Source: Kitasatospora sp. NBC_01287 (lineage in GTDB: Bacteria > Actinomycetota > Actinomycetes > Streptomycetales > Streptomycetaceae). From it: a stretch of 64,000 bases of DNA. The stretch spans positions 5,060,501-5,124,500 of the forward strand of contig NZ_JAPEPB010000001.1 in assembly GCF_026340565.1 (NCBI RefSeq), given 5' to 3'. Position 1 is the stretch's first letter, and every line of letters begins with the position of its first letter. Position numbers and translations under genes: made by a program. Shown one piece after another: positions 26,318 through 35,434 of the stretch. The notes below the pieces were generated by a model that saw nothing but the letters and a program-made list of their open reading frames with translations, was not told the origin of the DNA and searched no databases.

Positions 26318-29200
26318 GTGTCCCCGACCAGCGAGACCGCGCAGGGCGGCAAGCGACTCGTCATTGTCGAGTCGCCCGCCAAGGCGAAGACGATCAAGGG
26401 CTACCTCGGCCCCGGCTACATCGTCGAGGCGAGCGTCGGACACATCCGCGACCTTCCCGCGACAGCGGCGGAGGTCCCCGACAAGTACACCGGCGAGGTG
26501 CGCCGGCTCGGCGTCGACGTCGACCACGACTTCGCCCCCATCTACGTGGTGAACAGCGACAAGAAGGCCCAGGTCAGCAAGCTCAAGCAGCTGCTGGCCG
26601 AGTCCGACGAACTCTTCCTCGCCACCGATGAGGACCGCGAGGGCGAGGCCATCGCCTGGCACCTGCAGGAGGTGCTCAAGCCCAAGGTGCCGGTCAAGCG
26701 GATGGTCTTCCACGAGATCACCAAGGACGCGATCCAGGCGGCGGTGGCCAGCCCCCGCGAGCTGAACCAGCGCCTGGTCGACGCCCAGGAGACCCGCCGC
26801 ATCCTCGACCGGCTCTACGGTTTCGAGGTCTCGCCGGTGCTCTGGAAGAAGGTCATGCCGAAGCTCTCGGCCGGCCGCGTCCAGTCGGTGGCCACCCGCC
26901 TGGTGGTCGAGCGCGAGCGCGAGCGGATCGCCTTCAACTCGGCCTCCTACTGGGACCTGGTCGCCACCTTCGGCACCGGTCGCACCCCGGCCGACGCGGC
27001 CAACCCGGAGAGCTTCGGCGCCCGGCTGGCCTCGGTGGACGGCAAGCGGATCGCCAGCGGCCGCGACTTCGGCTCCGACGGGCAGCTGAAGAGCGCCAAC
27101 ACCCTGCAGCTGGACGAGCAGGCCGCCCGCGCGCTGGCCGCCGCCCTGGAGCAGACCGCGTTCAGCGTGCGCAGCGTCGAGTCCAAGCCCTACCGCCGCT
27201 CGCCGTACGCGCCGTTCCGCACCACCACGCTGCAGCAGGAGGCCAGCCGCAAGCTGGGCTTCGGCGCGAAGCGGACCATGCAGGTGGCCCAGAAGCTGTA
27301 CGAGAACGGCTTCATCACCTATATGCGTACCGACTCCACCACGCTCTCCGAGACCGCGATCAACGCGGCCCGCGCGCAGGTCACCCAGCTCTACGGCGCC
27401 TCCTACCTGCCGGACGCGCCGCGCACCTACGCCAGCAAGGTCAAGAACGCGCAGGAGGCGCACGAGGCGATCCGCCCCTCCGGCGACCGCTTCCGCACCC
27501 CGGCCGAGACGGGCCTGAGCAGCGACGAGTTCCGGCTCTACGAGCTGATCTGGATGCGCACCGTCGCCTCGCAGATGAAGGACGCGGTCGGCCAGTCGGT
27601 CACGGTCAGGGTCGGCGGCACCTCGGCCGACCGCCGGGACGTCGAGTTCTCCGCCTCCGGCAAGATCATCACCTTCCACGGCTTCCTCAAGGCCTACGTC
27701 GAGGGCGCCGACGACCCGAACGCCGAGCTGGACGACCGCGAGCGCCGGCTGCCGCAGGTGGCCCAGGGCGACGCCCTCTCCGCCGACCAGCTCACCCCGG
27801 AGGGCCACGCGACCAAGCCGCCGGCCCGTTTCACCGAGGCCTCGCTGGTCAAGGAGCTGGAGGACCGCGAGATCGGCCGGCCCTCGACCTACGCCTCGAT
27901 CATCGACACGATCATCAACCGCAAGTACGTCTTCAAGAAGGGGACGGCGCTGGTGCCGTCGTTCCTCTCCTTCGCGGTGGTCAACCTGCTGGAGAAGCAC
28001 TTCGGCCGGCTGGTCGACTACGACTTCACCGCGCGGATGGAGGACGACCTCGACCGGATCGCCAATGGCGAGGCGCAGTCCGTGCCGTGGCTCAAGCGCT
28101 TCTACTTCGGTGAGGGCGAGGGCGCCGCGGTGGGTGGCGCGGCCGAGGCCGGCAACGGCGACGGCGACCACCTGGGCGGCCTGAAGGAGCTGGTCACCGA
28201 CCTGGGCGCGATCGACGCCCGGGAGATCAGCTCGTTCCCGCTCAGCGGGGAGATCACGCTGCGGGTCGGCCGCTACGGTCCGTACGTCGAGAAGGCGGCC
28301 GCGGTCGAGGGCGAGCCGGGCCTGCGCGCGGACGTCCCGGACGAGCTGCCGCCGGACGAGCTGACGGTCGAGCTGGCCGAGGAGCTGCTGGCCAGGCCGA
28401 GTGACGACGTCGAGCTGGGCACCGACCCGGTGAGCGGCAACCCGCTGGTCGCGAAGGCGGGCCGCTACGGGCCCTACGTCACCGAGGTGCTGCCCGAGGG
28501 CACGCCCAAGACCGGCAAGAACGCGGTCAAGCCGCGCACCGCCTCGCTCTTCAAGACGATGGCGCTGGACACCGTGACGCTTCAGGACGCGCTGCGGCTG
28601 CTCTCGCTGCCGCGGGTGGTCGGCGCCGACGCCGAGGGCGTGGAGATCACCGCGCAGAACGGCCGCTACGGCCCGTACCTCAAGAAGGGGACCGACTCGC
28701 GCTCGCTCACCAGCGAGGACCAGCTCTTCACGGTCACCCTGGAGGAGGCGCTGGCGATCTACGCCCAGCCCAAGCAGCGCGGTCGGGCCGCGGCCGCCCC
28801 GCCGCTCAAGGAGCTGGGCACCGACCCGGTCAGCGAGCGTCCGGTGGTGGTCAAGGACGGCCGGTTCGGTCCGTACGTGACGGACGGCGAGACCAACGCG
28901 ACGCTCCGCAAGGACGACGAGGTGGAGACCATCACGCCCGAGCGCGGCTACGAGCTGCTCGCCGAGAAGCGGGCGCGCGGGCCGGTGAAGAAGGTCGCCA
29001 AGAAGGCCCCGGCCAAGAAGGCCCCGGCGAAGAAGGCGGCGGCCACGGCCACCAAGACGGCCGCGAAGAAGACGGCGGCCAAGAAGACCGCCGCGAAGAA
29101 GACCACGGCCACGGCCGCTACCGCGAAGAAGACGGCGGCGAAGAAGGCGACGGCCACGCAGGCCGCCGCCGAGCCGGCGGCCGGCACCGACGAGGACTGA
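26318..29200 (+). CDS. topA: DNA topoisomerase I
   Basis: 960 residues, type IA topoisomerase. Toprim motifs RLVIVESPAKAKTIKGYLG and LATDEDREGEAIAWHL; the catalytic Tyr lies in NGFITYMRTDSTTL; the decatenation-loop region follows. The C-terminus has no zinc fingers; instead there are repeated RYGPYV-type domains (four copies) and an Ala/Lys tail (KKAPAKKAAATATKTAAKK and so on), which in streptomycetes raises processivity. GTG 26318 has GGGAGAGAAGAG upstream and places VIVESPAKA at the usual distance. Relaxes negative supercoils and helps segregate chromosomes at sporulation. Confidence 0.97.
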   Translation: MSPTSETAQGGKRLVIVESPAKAKTIKGYLGPGYIVEASVGHIRDLPATAAEVPDKYTGEVRRLGVDVDHDFAPIYVVNSDKKAQVSKLKQLLAESDELFLATDEDREGEAIAWHLQEVLKPKVPVKRMVFHEITKDAIQAAVASPRELNQRLVDAQETRRILDRLYGFEVSPVLWKKVMPKLSAGRVQSVATRLVVERERERIAFNSASYWDLVATFGTGRTPADAANPESFGARLASVDGKRIASGRDFGSDGQLKSANTLQLDEQAARALAAALEQTAFSVRSVESKPYRRSPYAPFRTTTLQQEASRKLGFGAKRTMQVAQKLYENGFITYMRTDSTTLSETAINAARAQVTQLYGASYLPDAPRTYASKVKNAQEAHEAIRPSGDRFRTPAETGLSSDEFRLYELIWMRTVASQMKDAVGQSVTVRVGGTSADRRDVEFSASGKIITFHGFLKAYVEGADDPNAELDDRERRLPQVAQGDALSADQLTPEGHATKPPARFTEASLVKELEDREIGRPSTYASIIDTIINRKYVFKKGTALVPSFLSFAVVNLLEKHFGRLVDYDFTARMEDDLDRIANGEAQSVPWLKRFYFGEGEGAAVGGAAEAGNGDGDHLGGLKELVTDLGAIDAREISSFPLSGEITLRVGRYGPYVEKAAAVEGEPGLRADVPDELPPDELTVELAEELLARPSDDVELGTDPVSGNPLVAKAGRYGPYVTEVLPEGTPKTGKNAVKPRTASLFKTMALDTVTLQDALRLLSLPRVVGADAEGVEITAQNGRYGPYLKKGTDSRSLTSEDQLFTVTLEEALAIYAQPKQRGRAAAAPPLKELGTDPVSERPVVVKDGRFGPYVTDGETNATLRKDDEVETITPERGYELLAEKRARGPVKKVAKKAPAKKAPAKKAAATATKTAAKKTAAKKTAAKKTTATAATAKKTAAKKATATQAAAEPAAGTDED

Positions 29201-29220
29201 CACCCCGTCGGCCGAGCCGG

Positions 29221-29263
29221 GCGGCCCCGGTCCGATCGCGTACCGCGGTCGGACCGGGGCCGC
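29221..29263 (+). terminator. topA terminator
   Basis: 15-bp stem GCGGCCCCGGTCCGA with TCGGACCGGGGCCGC, plus an inner CGCG/CGCG pairing, 21 nt past the stop. Confidence 0.8.
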
Positions 29264-29363
29264 GCCCGTTCCGGGGGGTGGAGTGCGTCACAACCTCGTC
29301 ATGGCTGGGATCCGGAAGTCGATGAGCCCTTTCCGGCCATGCCCCGCCCGCTACGCTGACCGT

Positions 29364-32300
29364 ATGACGAGCGAGCAGCAGCCAGTCCCCACCGCCGAGG
29401 CCGCCGCCACCCCGCCGCCCGACCGACCGGAGGTGGCCCCCGCGGGGACCACCGGCGAACGCGCCCGGGCGCTGCTGCGGCTGCGCCCGTACCGTCGGCT
29501 CTGGGTCACCCAGCTGCTCGGCGGCACCGCCGACCGGCTGGCCTTCCTGGTGCTGGTCGCGCTGACCGTCGCCGCGGCGAGCCGGGCGGGCCAGTTCGGC
29601 GGCGGCTACCGGGGGGTCGCCTTGGCGCTGACCCTGGTCTTCGCGGTCCGCCTGGCCGCCGCCGCGCTGGTCGGCCTGGCGCTGCTCGGCCCGCTGCACC
29701 GGCTGCTCACCGGCCCGCTGGACCGCCGCTGGACCCTGATCGGGGCGGACGGGCTGCGCGCGGTGCTGATCGCGGTCGCCTCCTGGTGGGTCGTCTGGGT
29801 GCCCGGCACCGGCGCGACCTACGCACTGCTCGCCACCGTCTTCGCGGCCGGTGCCGCCGAGCGGGTCTGGTCGGTGGCCAAGGGCGCCACCGCCCCCGCC
29901 CTGCTGCCGGCCGCCACCCCCTACGCGCCGCCCGCCGAGCAGCGCCCCTCGACGGCCGACCTGGACACCCTGCGCACGCTCGACCTGCGCACCGGCTGGG
30001 CCACCGTGCCGCTGGCCGCGCTCGCGCTGATCGGCTTCACGCTCGTCAACAACCTGGCCGCCGCGCTCGGCTCGCACTGGTTGCGGGAGCACCAACTCAC
30101 CGTGGCGGGCCTCGGCGCGGCCGCGTTCTTCGCCACCTCGGCGGCTCTGCTCCATCTCCAGGACCTGCCGCGCCGGGCCGCAGCGGGATCGCCCGCGTCC
30201 CCGCTGCGGGGCCTGAGCGCGCCCACCGACGCCACACCGGGTCCGGCGCTCGGCAAGGGCCGCACCGGCTCCGCCCCGTACTTCACCTTCGCCGTCGCCG
30301 CCGCCTACGCGTCGATGGCGGGCACCGCCGCGCTGGCCCTGCTCACCGCCGTCGAGCACGGCGCGGGGCCGGTGGGCTACGGCCTGCTGGTGCTCGCCGC
30401 CACCGGCCTGCCCTGGCTGGGCCTGCGGCTCACCCGGGTCACACTGCCCGCGCTCTCGCGCCGCCGCCTGCTGGCGATCGCGCTGCTGGTCCTGGGCGCG
30501 GCGCTGATCCTGGCCGGCCTGGTCTTCGACTACGTGCTGATCCTGCTGCTCACCGCGGTGGCCGGGACGGCCGCCGGGATCGTGATCGGGGTCGGCCGCT
30601 CGCTGCTGGCCCAGGAGGTGGAGGAGGCCCGTTTGCCCCGGGTCACCGAGCACCTCTACGCGGTGCTGCGCACCGTGGTGGGCGGCGCGCTGGTCCTCCT
30701 GCCGCTGCTGGCGGCCGGCTACGGCGAGGTCGACTACGGCGGCCGGGGGCCGGGCAGCTTCACCTTCATCCACGGCGGCGCGGCGCTCGCGGTCGCCACC
30801 GCCGGGGTGCTGACCCTGGCGCTGGCCGGCGTGGTGCTGCTGAGGACGGACGACCAGCGCGGCACCGTGCCCTTCGGCCGCGAGCTGCTGGAGTCGCTGG
30901 GCCGGGGCCGCGAGATCCCCGAGCACCGGGCGAGCGGCACCGGGTTCTTCATCGCGCTGGAGGGCGGCGACGGGGCCGGCAAGTCCACCCAGGCGCAGGC
31001 TCTGGCCGAGTGGATCCGCAGCAAGGGGCACGAGGTGGTCCTCACCCGTGAGCCCGGTGGCAGCCCGGTCGGGCAGCGGCTGCGCGGCCTGGTGCTGGAC
31101 GTGGGCAACACCGGCCTGTCGCACCGCGCCGAGGCGCTGATCTACGCGGCCGACCGGGCCGAGCACGTGGAGAACGTGATCCGGCCCGCGCTGGCCCGTG
31201 GTGCCGTGGTGATCACCGACCGGTACATGGACTCCTCGATCGCCTACCAGGGGGCCGGGCGCGACCTGGCCGCCACCGAGGTGGCGCGGATCTCGCGCTG
31301 GGCCACCGGCGGCCTGGTGCCCGACCTGACCGTGGTGTTGGACGTCGACCCGACCAAGGCCCGGGAGCGCTTCACCGAGGCGCTGGACCGGCTGGAGTCC
31401 GAGCCGACCGAGTTCCACGCCCGGGTCCGGGCCGGGTTCCTGGCCCTCGCGGCGGCCGACCCGGTGCGGTACCTGGTGGTCGACGGCAGCAGCGCGCCGG
31501 CCCTGGTCACCACCGCGATCCGCCACCGCCTCGACCGCGAGCTGCCGCTCTCCGAGCAGGAGAAGGCGGCCAGGCGCGAGCAGGAGCGGCTGGCCAAGGA
31601 GGCGGCCGAGCGCCGGGCGGCCGAGGAGGCCCGCAAGAAGGCCGAGGCCGAGGCGGCCGAGCGCAAGCGGCTCGAACTGCTGGAGCAGCTCCGTGCCGAG
31701 CAGGCGGAGAAGGAGCGGCTCGCCAAGGAGGAGGCCGAGCGCAAGGCCGCCGAAGATGCTCGCAAGGCCGCCGAAGAGGCGCGCAGGAAGGCCGCCGAGG
31801 AGGCCGAGCGGCTCGCGGCCGAGGAGGCCGAGCGCAAGGCCGCCCAGGAGGCCCGGCTCGCAGCCGAGGCCGCCGAGCGGGGCCGCCAGGAGGCGGAGGC
31901 CGCCCAGCAGGCCGAGTTGCAGCGGCAGCGGGACGTGCAGCGGGCCGAGCAGCGCCGCCGCGCCGAGGAGGCGCTGCAGCGGGCCGAGGCGACCAGGCTG
32001 GCCGAGGCGGCGGCCGCGGCCGCCGCTGCGGCGAACGACGCCGCGGCGGTCACCGCGGAGCTCCCGCTGGCGGCGGGCGGTGCGGGTGGTGCGGGTGGCG
32101 CGGGCGGTGCGAGTGGTGCGGACGGCGCGGGTGCGGCCACTGGGGCGTCCGGTGCCGGCGGCGGCTCCGGGGACGACGCCGCGGCCGGGCCGGAGGACCT
32201 GACGGAGGAGATCTCCGAGCAGGACCGGCAGGCGGCGGTGGCGGCGGCGGAGGCCCTGGCGGCCCGGCGTGGTCCCGAGGCGGCGGCGGAGCGCACCGCG

Positions 32301-32630
32301 GTGCTGCCCAAGGCCGCGCCGGGCGGTCGCGGGACGCCGGGCGGTCCGCGGCCGGTACGGCCGGTCGAGGAGCGGGTGCCGCCGGGGCTGTGGCGCTCCG
32401 AGCCGCCGGTCGTCGACCCCACCCGTGAGCTGCCCGCGGTGCCCACCGAGGAGCAGACCCAGGTGCGCCGCCCGTCGCGACCGTCCTGGGCCGAGGAGAC
32501 ACCGATGGACGACTTGCCGACGCTCACCGACTCGCTGCTCGGCTCCCGCGAGGAGTGGGCGCGCTGGCAGGACGCCGGGCCGGAGGACGGCGAGCCGGAG
32601 GACGGCAAGGGGCGCCGCAAGCGCAAGTGA
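29364..32630 (+). CDS. tmk: Thymidylate kinase fused to MFS-like membrane domain and coiled coil
   Basis: 1088 residues. Residues 45-500 form a 10-12-helix MFS-like domain (ALLRLRPYRRLWVTQLLGGTADR). Residues about 530-730 are a complete thymidylate kinase: P-loop FIALEGGDGAGKSTQ, TREPGG, DRYMDSSIAYQGAGRDL (DRY/H motif). Residues 740-910 are a charged Ala/Glu/Arg coiled coil, then a Gly-rich and acidic tail with a basic end (GRRKRK). The kinase makes dTDP from dTMP; the fusion tethers it to the membrane for unknown reasons and is shared with other streptomycetes. The ATG follows TACGCT by 7-8 nt with no ribosome site, so the mRNA may be leaderless. Confidence 0.92.
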   Translation: MTSEQQPVPTAEAAATPPPDRPEVAPAGTTGERARALLRLRPYRRLWVTQLLGGTADRLAFLVLVALTVAAASRAGQFGGGYRGVALALTLVFAVRLAAAALVGLALLGPLHRLLTGPLDRRWTLIGADGLRAVLIAVASWWVVWVPGTGATYALLATVFAAGAAERVWSVAKGATAPALLPAATPYAPPAEQRPSTADLDTLRTLDLRTGWATVPLAALALIGFTLVNNLAAALGSHWLREHQLTVAGLGAAAFFATSAALLHLQDLPRRAAAGSPASPLRGLSAPTDATPGPALGKGRTGSAPYFTFAVAAAYASMAGTAALALLTAVEHGAGPVGYGLLVLAATGLPWLGLRLTRVTLPALSRRRLLAIALLVLGAALILAGLVFDYVLILLLTAVAGTAAGIVIGVGRSLLAQEVEEARLPRVTEHLYAVLRTVVGGALVLLPLLAAGYGEVDYGGRGPGSFTFIHGGAALAVATAGVLTLALAGVVLLRTDDQRGTVPFGRELLESLGRGREIPEHRASGTGFFIALEGGDGAGKSTQAQALAEWIRSKGHEVVLTREPGGSPVGQRLRGLVLDVGNTGLSHRAEALIYAADRAEHVENVIRPALARGAVVITDRYMDSSIAYQGAGRDLAATEVARISRWATGGLVPDLTVVLDVDPTKARERFTEALDRLESEPTEFHARVRAGFLALAAADPVRYLVVDGSSAPALVTTAIRHRLDRELPLSEQEKAARREQERLAKEAAERRAAEEARKKAEAEAAERKRLELLEQLRAEQAEKERLAKEEAERKAAEDARKAAEEARRKAAEEAERLAAEEAERKAAQEARLAAEAAERGRQEAEAAQQAELQRQRDVQRAEQRRRAEEALQRAEATRLAEAAAAAAAAANDAAAVTAELPLAAGGAGGAGGAGGASGADGAGAATGASGAGGGSGDDAAAGPEDLTEEISEQDRQAAVAAAEALAARRGPEAAAERTAVLPKAAPGGRGTPGGPRPVRPVEERVPPGLWRSEPPVVDPTRELPAVPTEEQTQVRRPSRPSWAEETPMDDLPTLTDSLLGSREEWARWQDAGPEDGEPEDGKGRRKRK

Positions 32631-32772
32631 GGCGGGGCCGGGCCCGGCGGCCGGGCTCCACGCCGAGCGGGCCCGGCCCGGCGCCGGGCCCGCTCGGCGT
32701 GTCGGCGCTGCGCCGTATGCTCGGGGGCGTCGGTAGCGGGTTCGGATCTTCAGCACGTCGGTAGGAGCAGCG

Positions 32773-33987
32773 GTGGCCGTCTGGGACGACCTGGTGGGCC
32801 AGGAGCGGGTGGTCGAGCAGCTCACCGCCGCCGCGCGGGCCGCCCGGGCGACGGCGCTCGCGGGGCGCTCCGGCGAGCCGGTCACGGGCAACGCCTCGCT
32901 GATGACCCACGCCTGGCTCTTCACCGGTCCGCCCGGCGCCGGCCAGACCACGGCGGCCCGGGCCTTCGCCGCCGCGCTGCAGTGCACCAGTCCGGACCTC
33001 GACCTGGGCGGGGTGCCCGGCTGCGGGTTCTGCGACGGCTGCCACACCGTGATGGCGGAGAGCCACGCGGACGTGAAGTTCGTCCGCAGCGACGGCCTGT
33101 CGATCGGCGTCGGCGACATGCGCGCGCTGGTGCTGCGGGCGTCCAGCTACCCCACCGGCGGGCGCTGGTCGGTGATCCTTATCGACGCCGCCCACCGGCT
33201 CACCGAGGCCGCGGCGAACGCGCTGCTCAAGGGCGTCGAGGAGCCCTCGCCGCGGACGGTGTGGCTGCTCTGCGCGCCGTCCGTCCAGGACACCCTGCCG
33301 ACCATCCGCTCGCGCTGCCGCCACCTGGTGCTGCGCACCCCGGGGGCCGAGGCGGTGGCCGATCTGCTGGTGCGCCGCGACGGGGTGGAGCCGGCGGTGG
33401 CCGAGTTGGCCGCCCGGGCCGGGCAGGGCGACATCGAGCGCTCGCGCCGCCTCGCGGTGGACGAGCAGGCCCGCACCCGCCGCCTGGAGGTGCTGCGGAT
33501 CCCGCTGGAGGTGGCCGACATCGGCGGCTGCCTGGCCGCCGCCCAGCGCCTGGTGGACACCGCCAAGGCGGACGCGGAGGCGCTGGCCGAGACCAGGGAC
33601 GCCAAGGAGACCGACGACCTCAAGGCCGCCTACGGCGCCGCCGAGGGGCTCGGTGGCAAGGCCCCGCGCGGGATGGCCGGCGCGGTCAAGGAGCTGGAGA
33701 AGCGGCAGAAGAGCCGGGCCACCCGGACCCGCCGCGAGACCCTCGGGGTCGCGCTGCTGGACCTGCTGGGCTTCTACCGCGACGTGCTGGCGCTGCAGCT
33801 GGGCGCGCGCGGGGCACTGGCCAACCAGGACCAGCGGTCCGCGCTGGACCGGGTGGCCACCGCGTCGGTGCCCGAGAGCACGCTGCGCCGGATCGAGGCG
33901 GTGCTGGCCTGCCGCCGCGCGCTGGACCGCAACGTCGATCCGCTGCTGGCGGTCGAGGCGATGACGGTGGCGCTGCGCGCGGGCTGA
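32773..33987 (+). CDS. holB: DNA polymerase III delta' subunit
   Basis: 404 residues of the clamp-loader AAA+ family: MAVWDDLVGQERVVEQL, the four-Cys zinc module (GCGFCDGCHTV), VILIDAAHRLTEAAANALLK (Walker B position) and the SRC sensor 1 motif (IRSRCRHLVL). The P-loop reads GPPGAGQTT: the Lys that contacts the phosphates is replaced by Gln, so ATP binding is doubtful; E. coli delta' also does not hydrolyse ATP. It lies after tmk as in many bacteria. GTG 32773 has GGAGCAGCG upstream; a TATGCT -10-like element sits about 55 nt upstream in the gap after tmk. Confidence 0.93.
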   Translation: MAVWDDLVGQERVVEQLTAAARAARATALAGRSGEPVTGNASLMTHAWLFTGPPGAGQTTAARAFAAALQCTSPDLDLGGVPGCGFCDGCHTVMAESHADVKFVRSDGLSIGVGDMRALVLRASSYPTGGRWSVILIDAAHRLTEAAANALLKGVEEPSPRTVWLLCAPSVQDTLPTIRSRCRHLVLRTPGAEAVADLLVRRDGVEPAVAELAARAGQGDIERSRRLAVDEQARTRRLEVLRIPLEVADIGGCLAAAQRLVDTAKADAEALAETRDAKETDDLKAAYGAAEGLGGKAPRGMAGAVKELEKRQKSRATRTRRETLGVALLDLLGFYRDVLALQLGARGALANQDQRSALDRVATASVPESTLRRIEAVLACRRALDRNVDPLLAVEAMTVALRAG

Positions 33988-34175
33988 GGCCCCCGCACCG
34001 CGGGCCGGGGGTGCCGCGCGGCCCGCTGGGGGAGTCGGGTGACGGGGTGTCAGGAGCGGCCGGACCACCTCGCTCGTTCGAGTGAACGTGCGCGCCCGCC
34101 CGGGACGCTCCACCCGATCGGCGGCGGCGTCTTGCAGGCTGGGGAGCGAGTTCTGACTCCCCTAGGTGGTGCTCT

Positions 34176-35327
34176 GTGCCCCGTCCGCTGCTCCTGCTGC
34201 CGGCGCTCGTCGTCGTCCTGCTGCTCGCCTGCTGGCTGGCCCACGGCGCACTCAGCCGCTGGCGCGGTGAGCGGGCCGCGCGCACCTACGAGCTGACCGC
34301 CGATCTGCGGCCGGTGGTGCTGCGCCTGCTGGGCGCGGTCTGCTGCGGGATGTGCGCCACCGGGCTGGCGGTGGCCGCCGTGCTGGGCGGCCACCGCGGC
34401 CTGGTCGGCGGTGTCCGACCGGTCCGGGCCGAGGCCGTGGTGGCGGACGCCGTCCGGGCGGCGCCGGTGCTAGCGCCGCCCGCGCAGCCCGCGCCTTCCG
34501 CGGCTGCCGCTCCGCCGGTGCCGCTGCCGGGGGCCGCGGTGGGCGGTTCGTCGGGCCGGGCCGCCGTGCGCTTCGAGACCGTCTCCCACCCCGCCGAGGG
34601 CGAGCTGCTGCAGGCCGCCGTGCCCGGTGCGGACGGGCGGCCGCGCGACGTGCGGGTCTGGCTGCCGCCGCACTACGCCGACGACCCGGTGGCCCGGTTC
34701 CCGGTGCTGGTGCTGCACGCCGCCGGGCCGGGGCGGACCGCCGACGCCGAACTGCCGGACGTCTTCGACGGGCTGGCCTCCGCGATCAAGCTCGGTCGCG
34801 CGCACCCGTTCATCGCCGTCGCGCCCGCGGCGCCGAGCGGCACCGAGCACCCCTGCGACCTGGTGGCAGCGGCCCCGCAGGCGCTGGGCGACGACGCCGC
34901 GCTGCGGGCCGCCGTCGCCGGTGCCTTCCGCACCCTGCCGCCCGGTCCGCAGGGCTGGGCCACCCTCGGGGTGGACGGGGGCGCGCCGTGCGCGGTCGCG
35001 GCCGGCCTGACCCGCCCCGACCTCTACGGGGCGGCGGCGGCCGTCTCGGGCCGGTACGACGCGGCCGCGCTGGCCCAGGCGGCCGCTGACGCCCCGTCGG
35101 GCCCCGCGCCGCGGTTGCTGCTCGCCGCCGCGAAGAGCGACACCGACGGCCTGGCCGCGGCGCACAAGGTCGCGGACGCGCTGCGCGCCGGCAAGGGGCA
35201 GGCGGCGCGCGCGGTGGTGAAGATCTCCGACGTGGTCCAGGACTACACGCCGGAGCGCGCGCGGCTGCGCCTGGTCCGCGCGGCCGCGCAGTACCTGATG
35301 GACGCGCTCGCCCATCCGGCGGGCTGA
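34176..35327 (+). CDS. Esterase-like alpha/beta-hydrolase fold membrane protein lacking the usual nucleophile
   Basis: 383 residues. Two N-terminal membrane helices (LLLLPALVVVLLLACWLAHG and LLGAVCCGMCATGLAVAAVLGG) place the rest outside. The domain VRVWLPPHYADDPVARFPVLVLHAAG is the esterase D/antigen 85-like start. At the nucleophile elbow, ATLGVDGGAPCAVA replaces GxSxG with GVDGG, so the catalytic Ser is missing. Late HKVADALR fits the His-bearing loop only loosely. It may be a structural or binding paralogue. GTG 34176; CCTAGG palindrome 15 bp upstream. Confidence 0.7.
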   Translation: MPRPLLLLPALVVVLLLACWLAHGALSRWRGERAARTYELTADLRPVVLRLLGAVCCGMCATGLAVAAVLGGHRGLVGGVRPVRAEAVVADAVRAAPVLAPPAQPAPSAAAAPPVPLPGAAVGGSSGRAAVRFETVSHPAEGELLQAAVPGADGRPRDVRVWLPPHYADDPVARFPVLVLHAAGPGRTADAELPDVFDGLASAIKLGRAHPFIAVAPAAPSGTEHPCDLVAAAPQALGDDAALRAAVAGAFRTLPPGPQGWATLGVDGGAPCAVAAGLTRPDLYGAAAAVSGRYDAAALAQAAADAPSGPAPRLLLAAAKSDTDGLAAAHKVADALRAGKGQAARAVVKISDVVQDYTPERARLRLVRAAAQYLMDALAHPAG

Positions 35328-35434
35328 CCTGCGCTCATGGGCCGGGCGCTGTGCCGTCCGCCGGTTACGCTGCACCAGCAGCCGCCCGCCCGGCCGCCCC
35401 TGACCGGGCGCGGCCCCCGAGGGGAGTACTCCGC

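Noticed and set aside
26072..29203. 1043-codon minus-strand ORF opposite topA
   Set aside because: Low-complexity shadow; topA motifs intact on plus strand.
29118..33119. 1333-codon minus-strand ORF opposite tmk
   Set aside because: Composition typical of antisense GC-rich frames; no domains.
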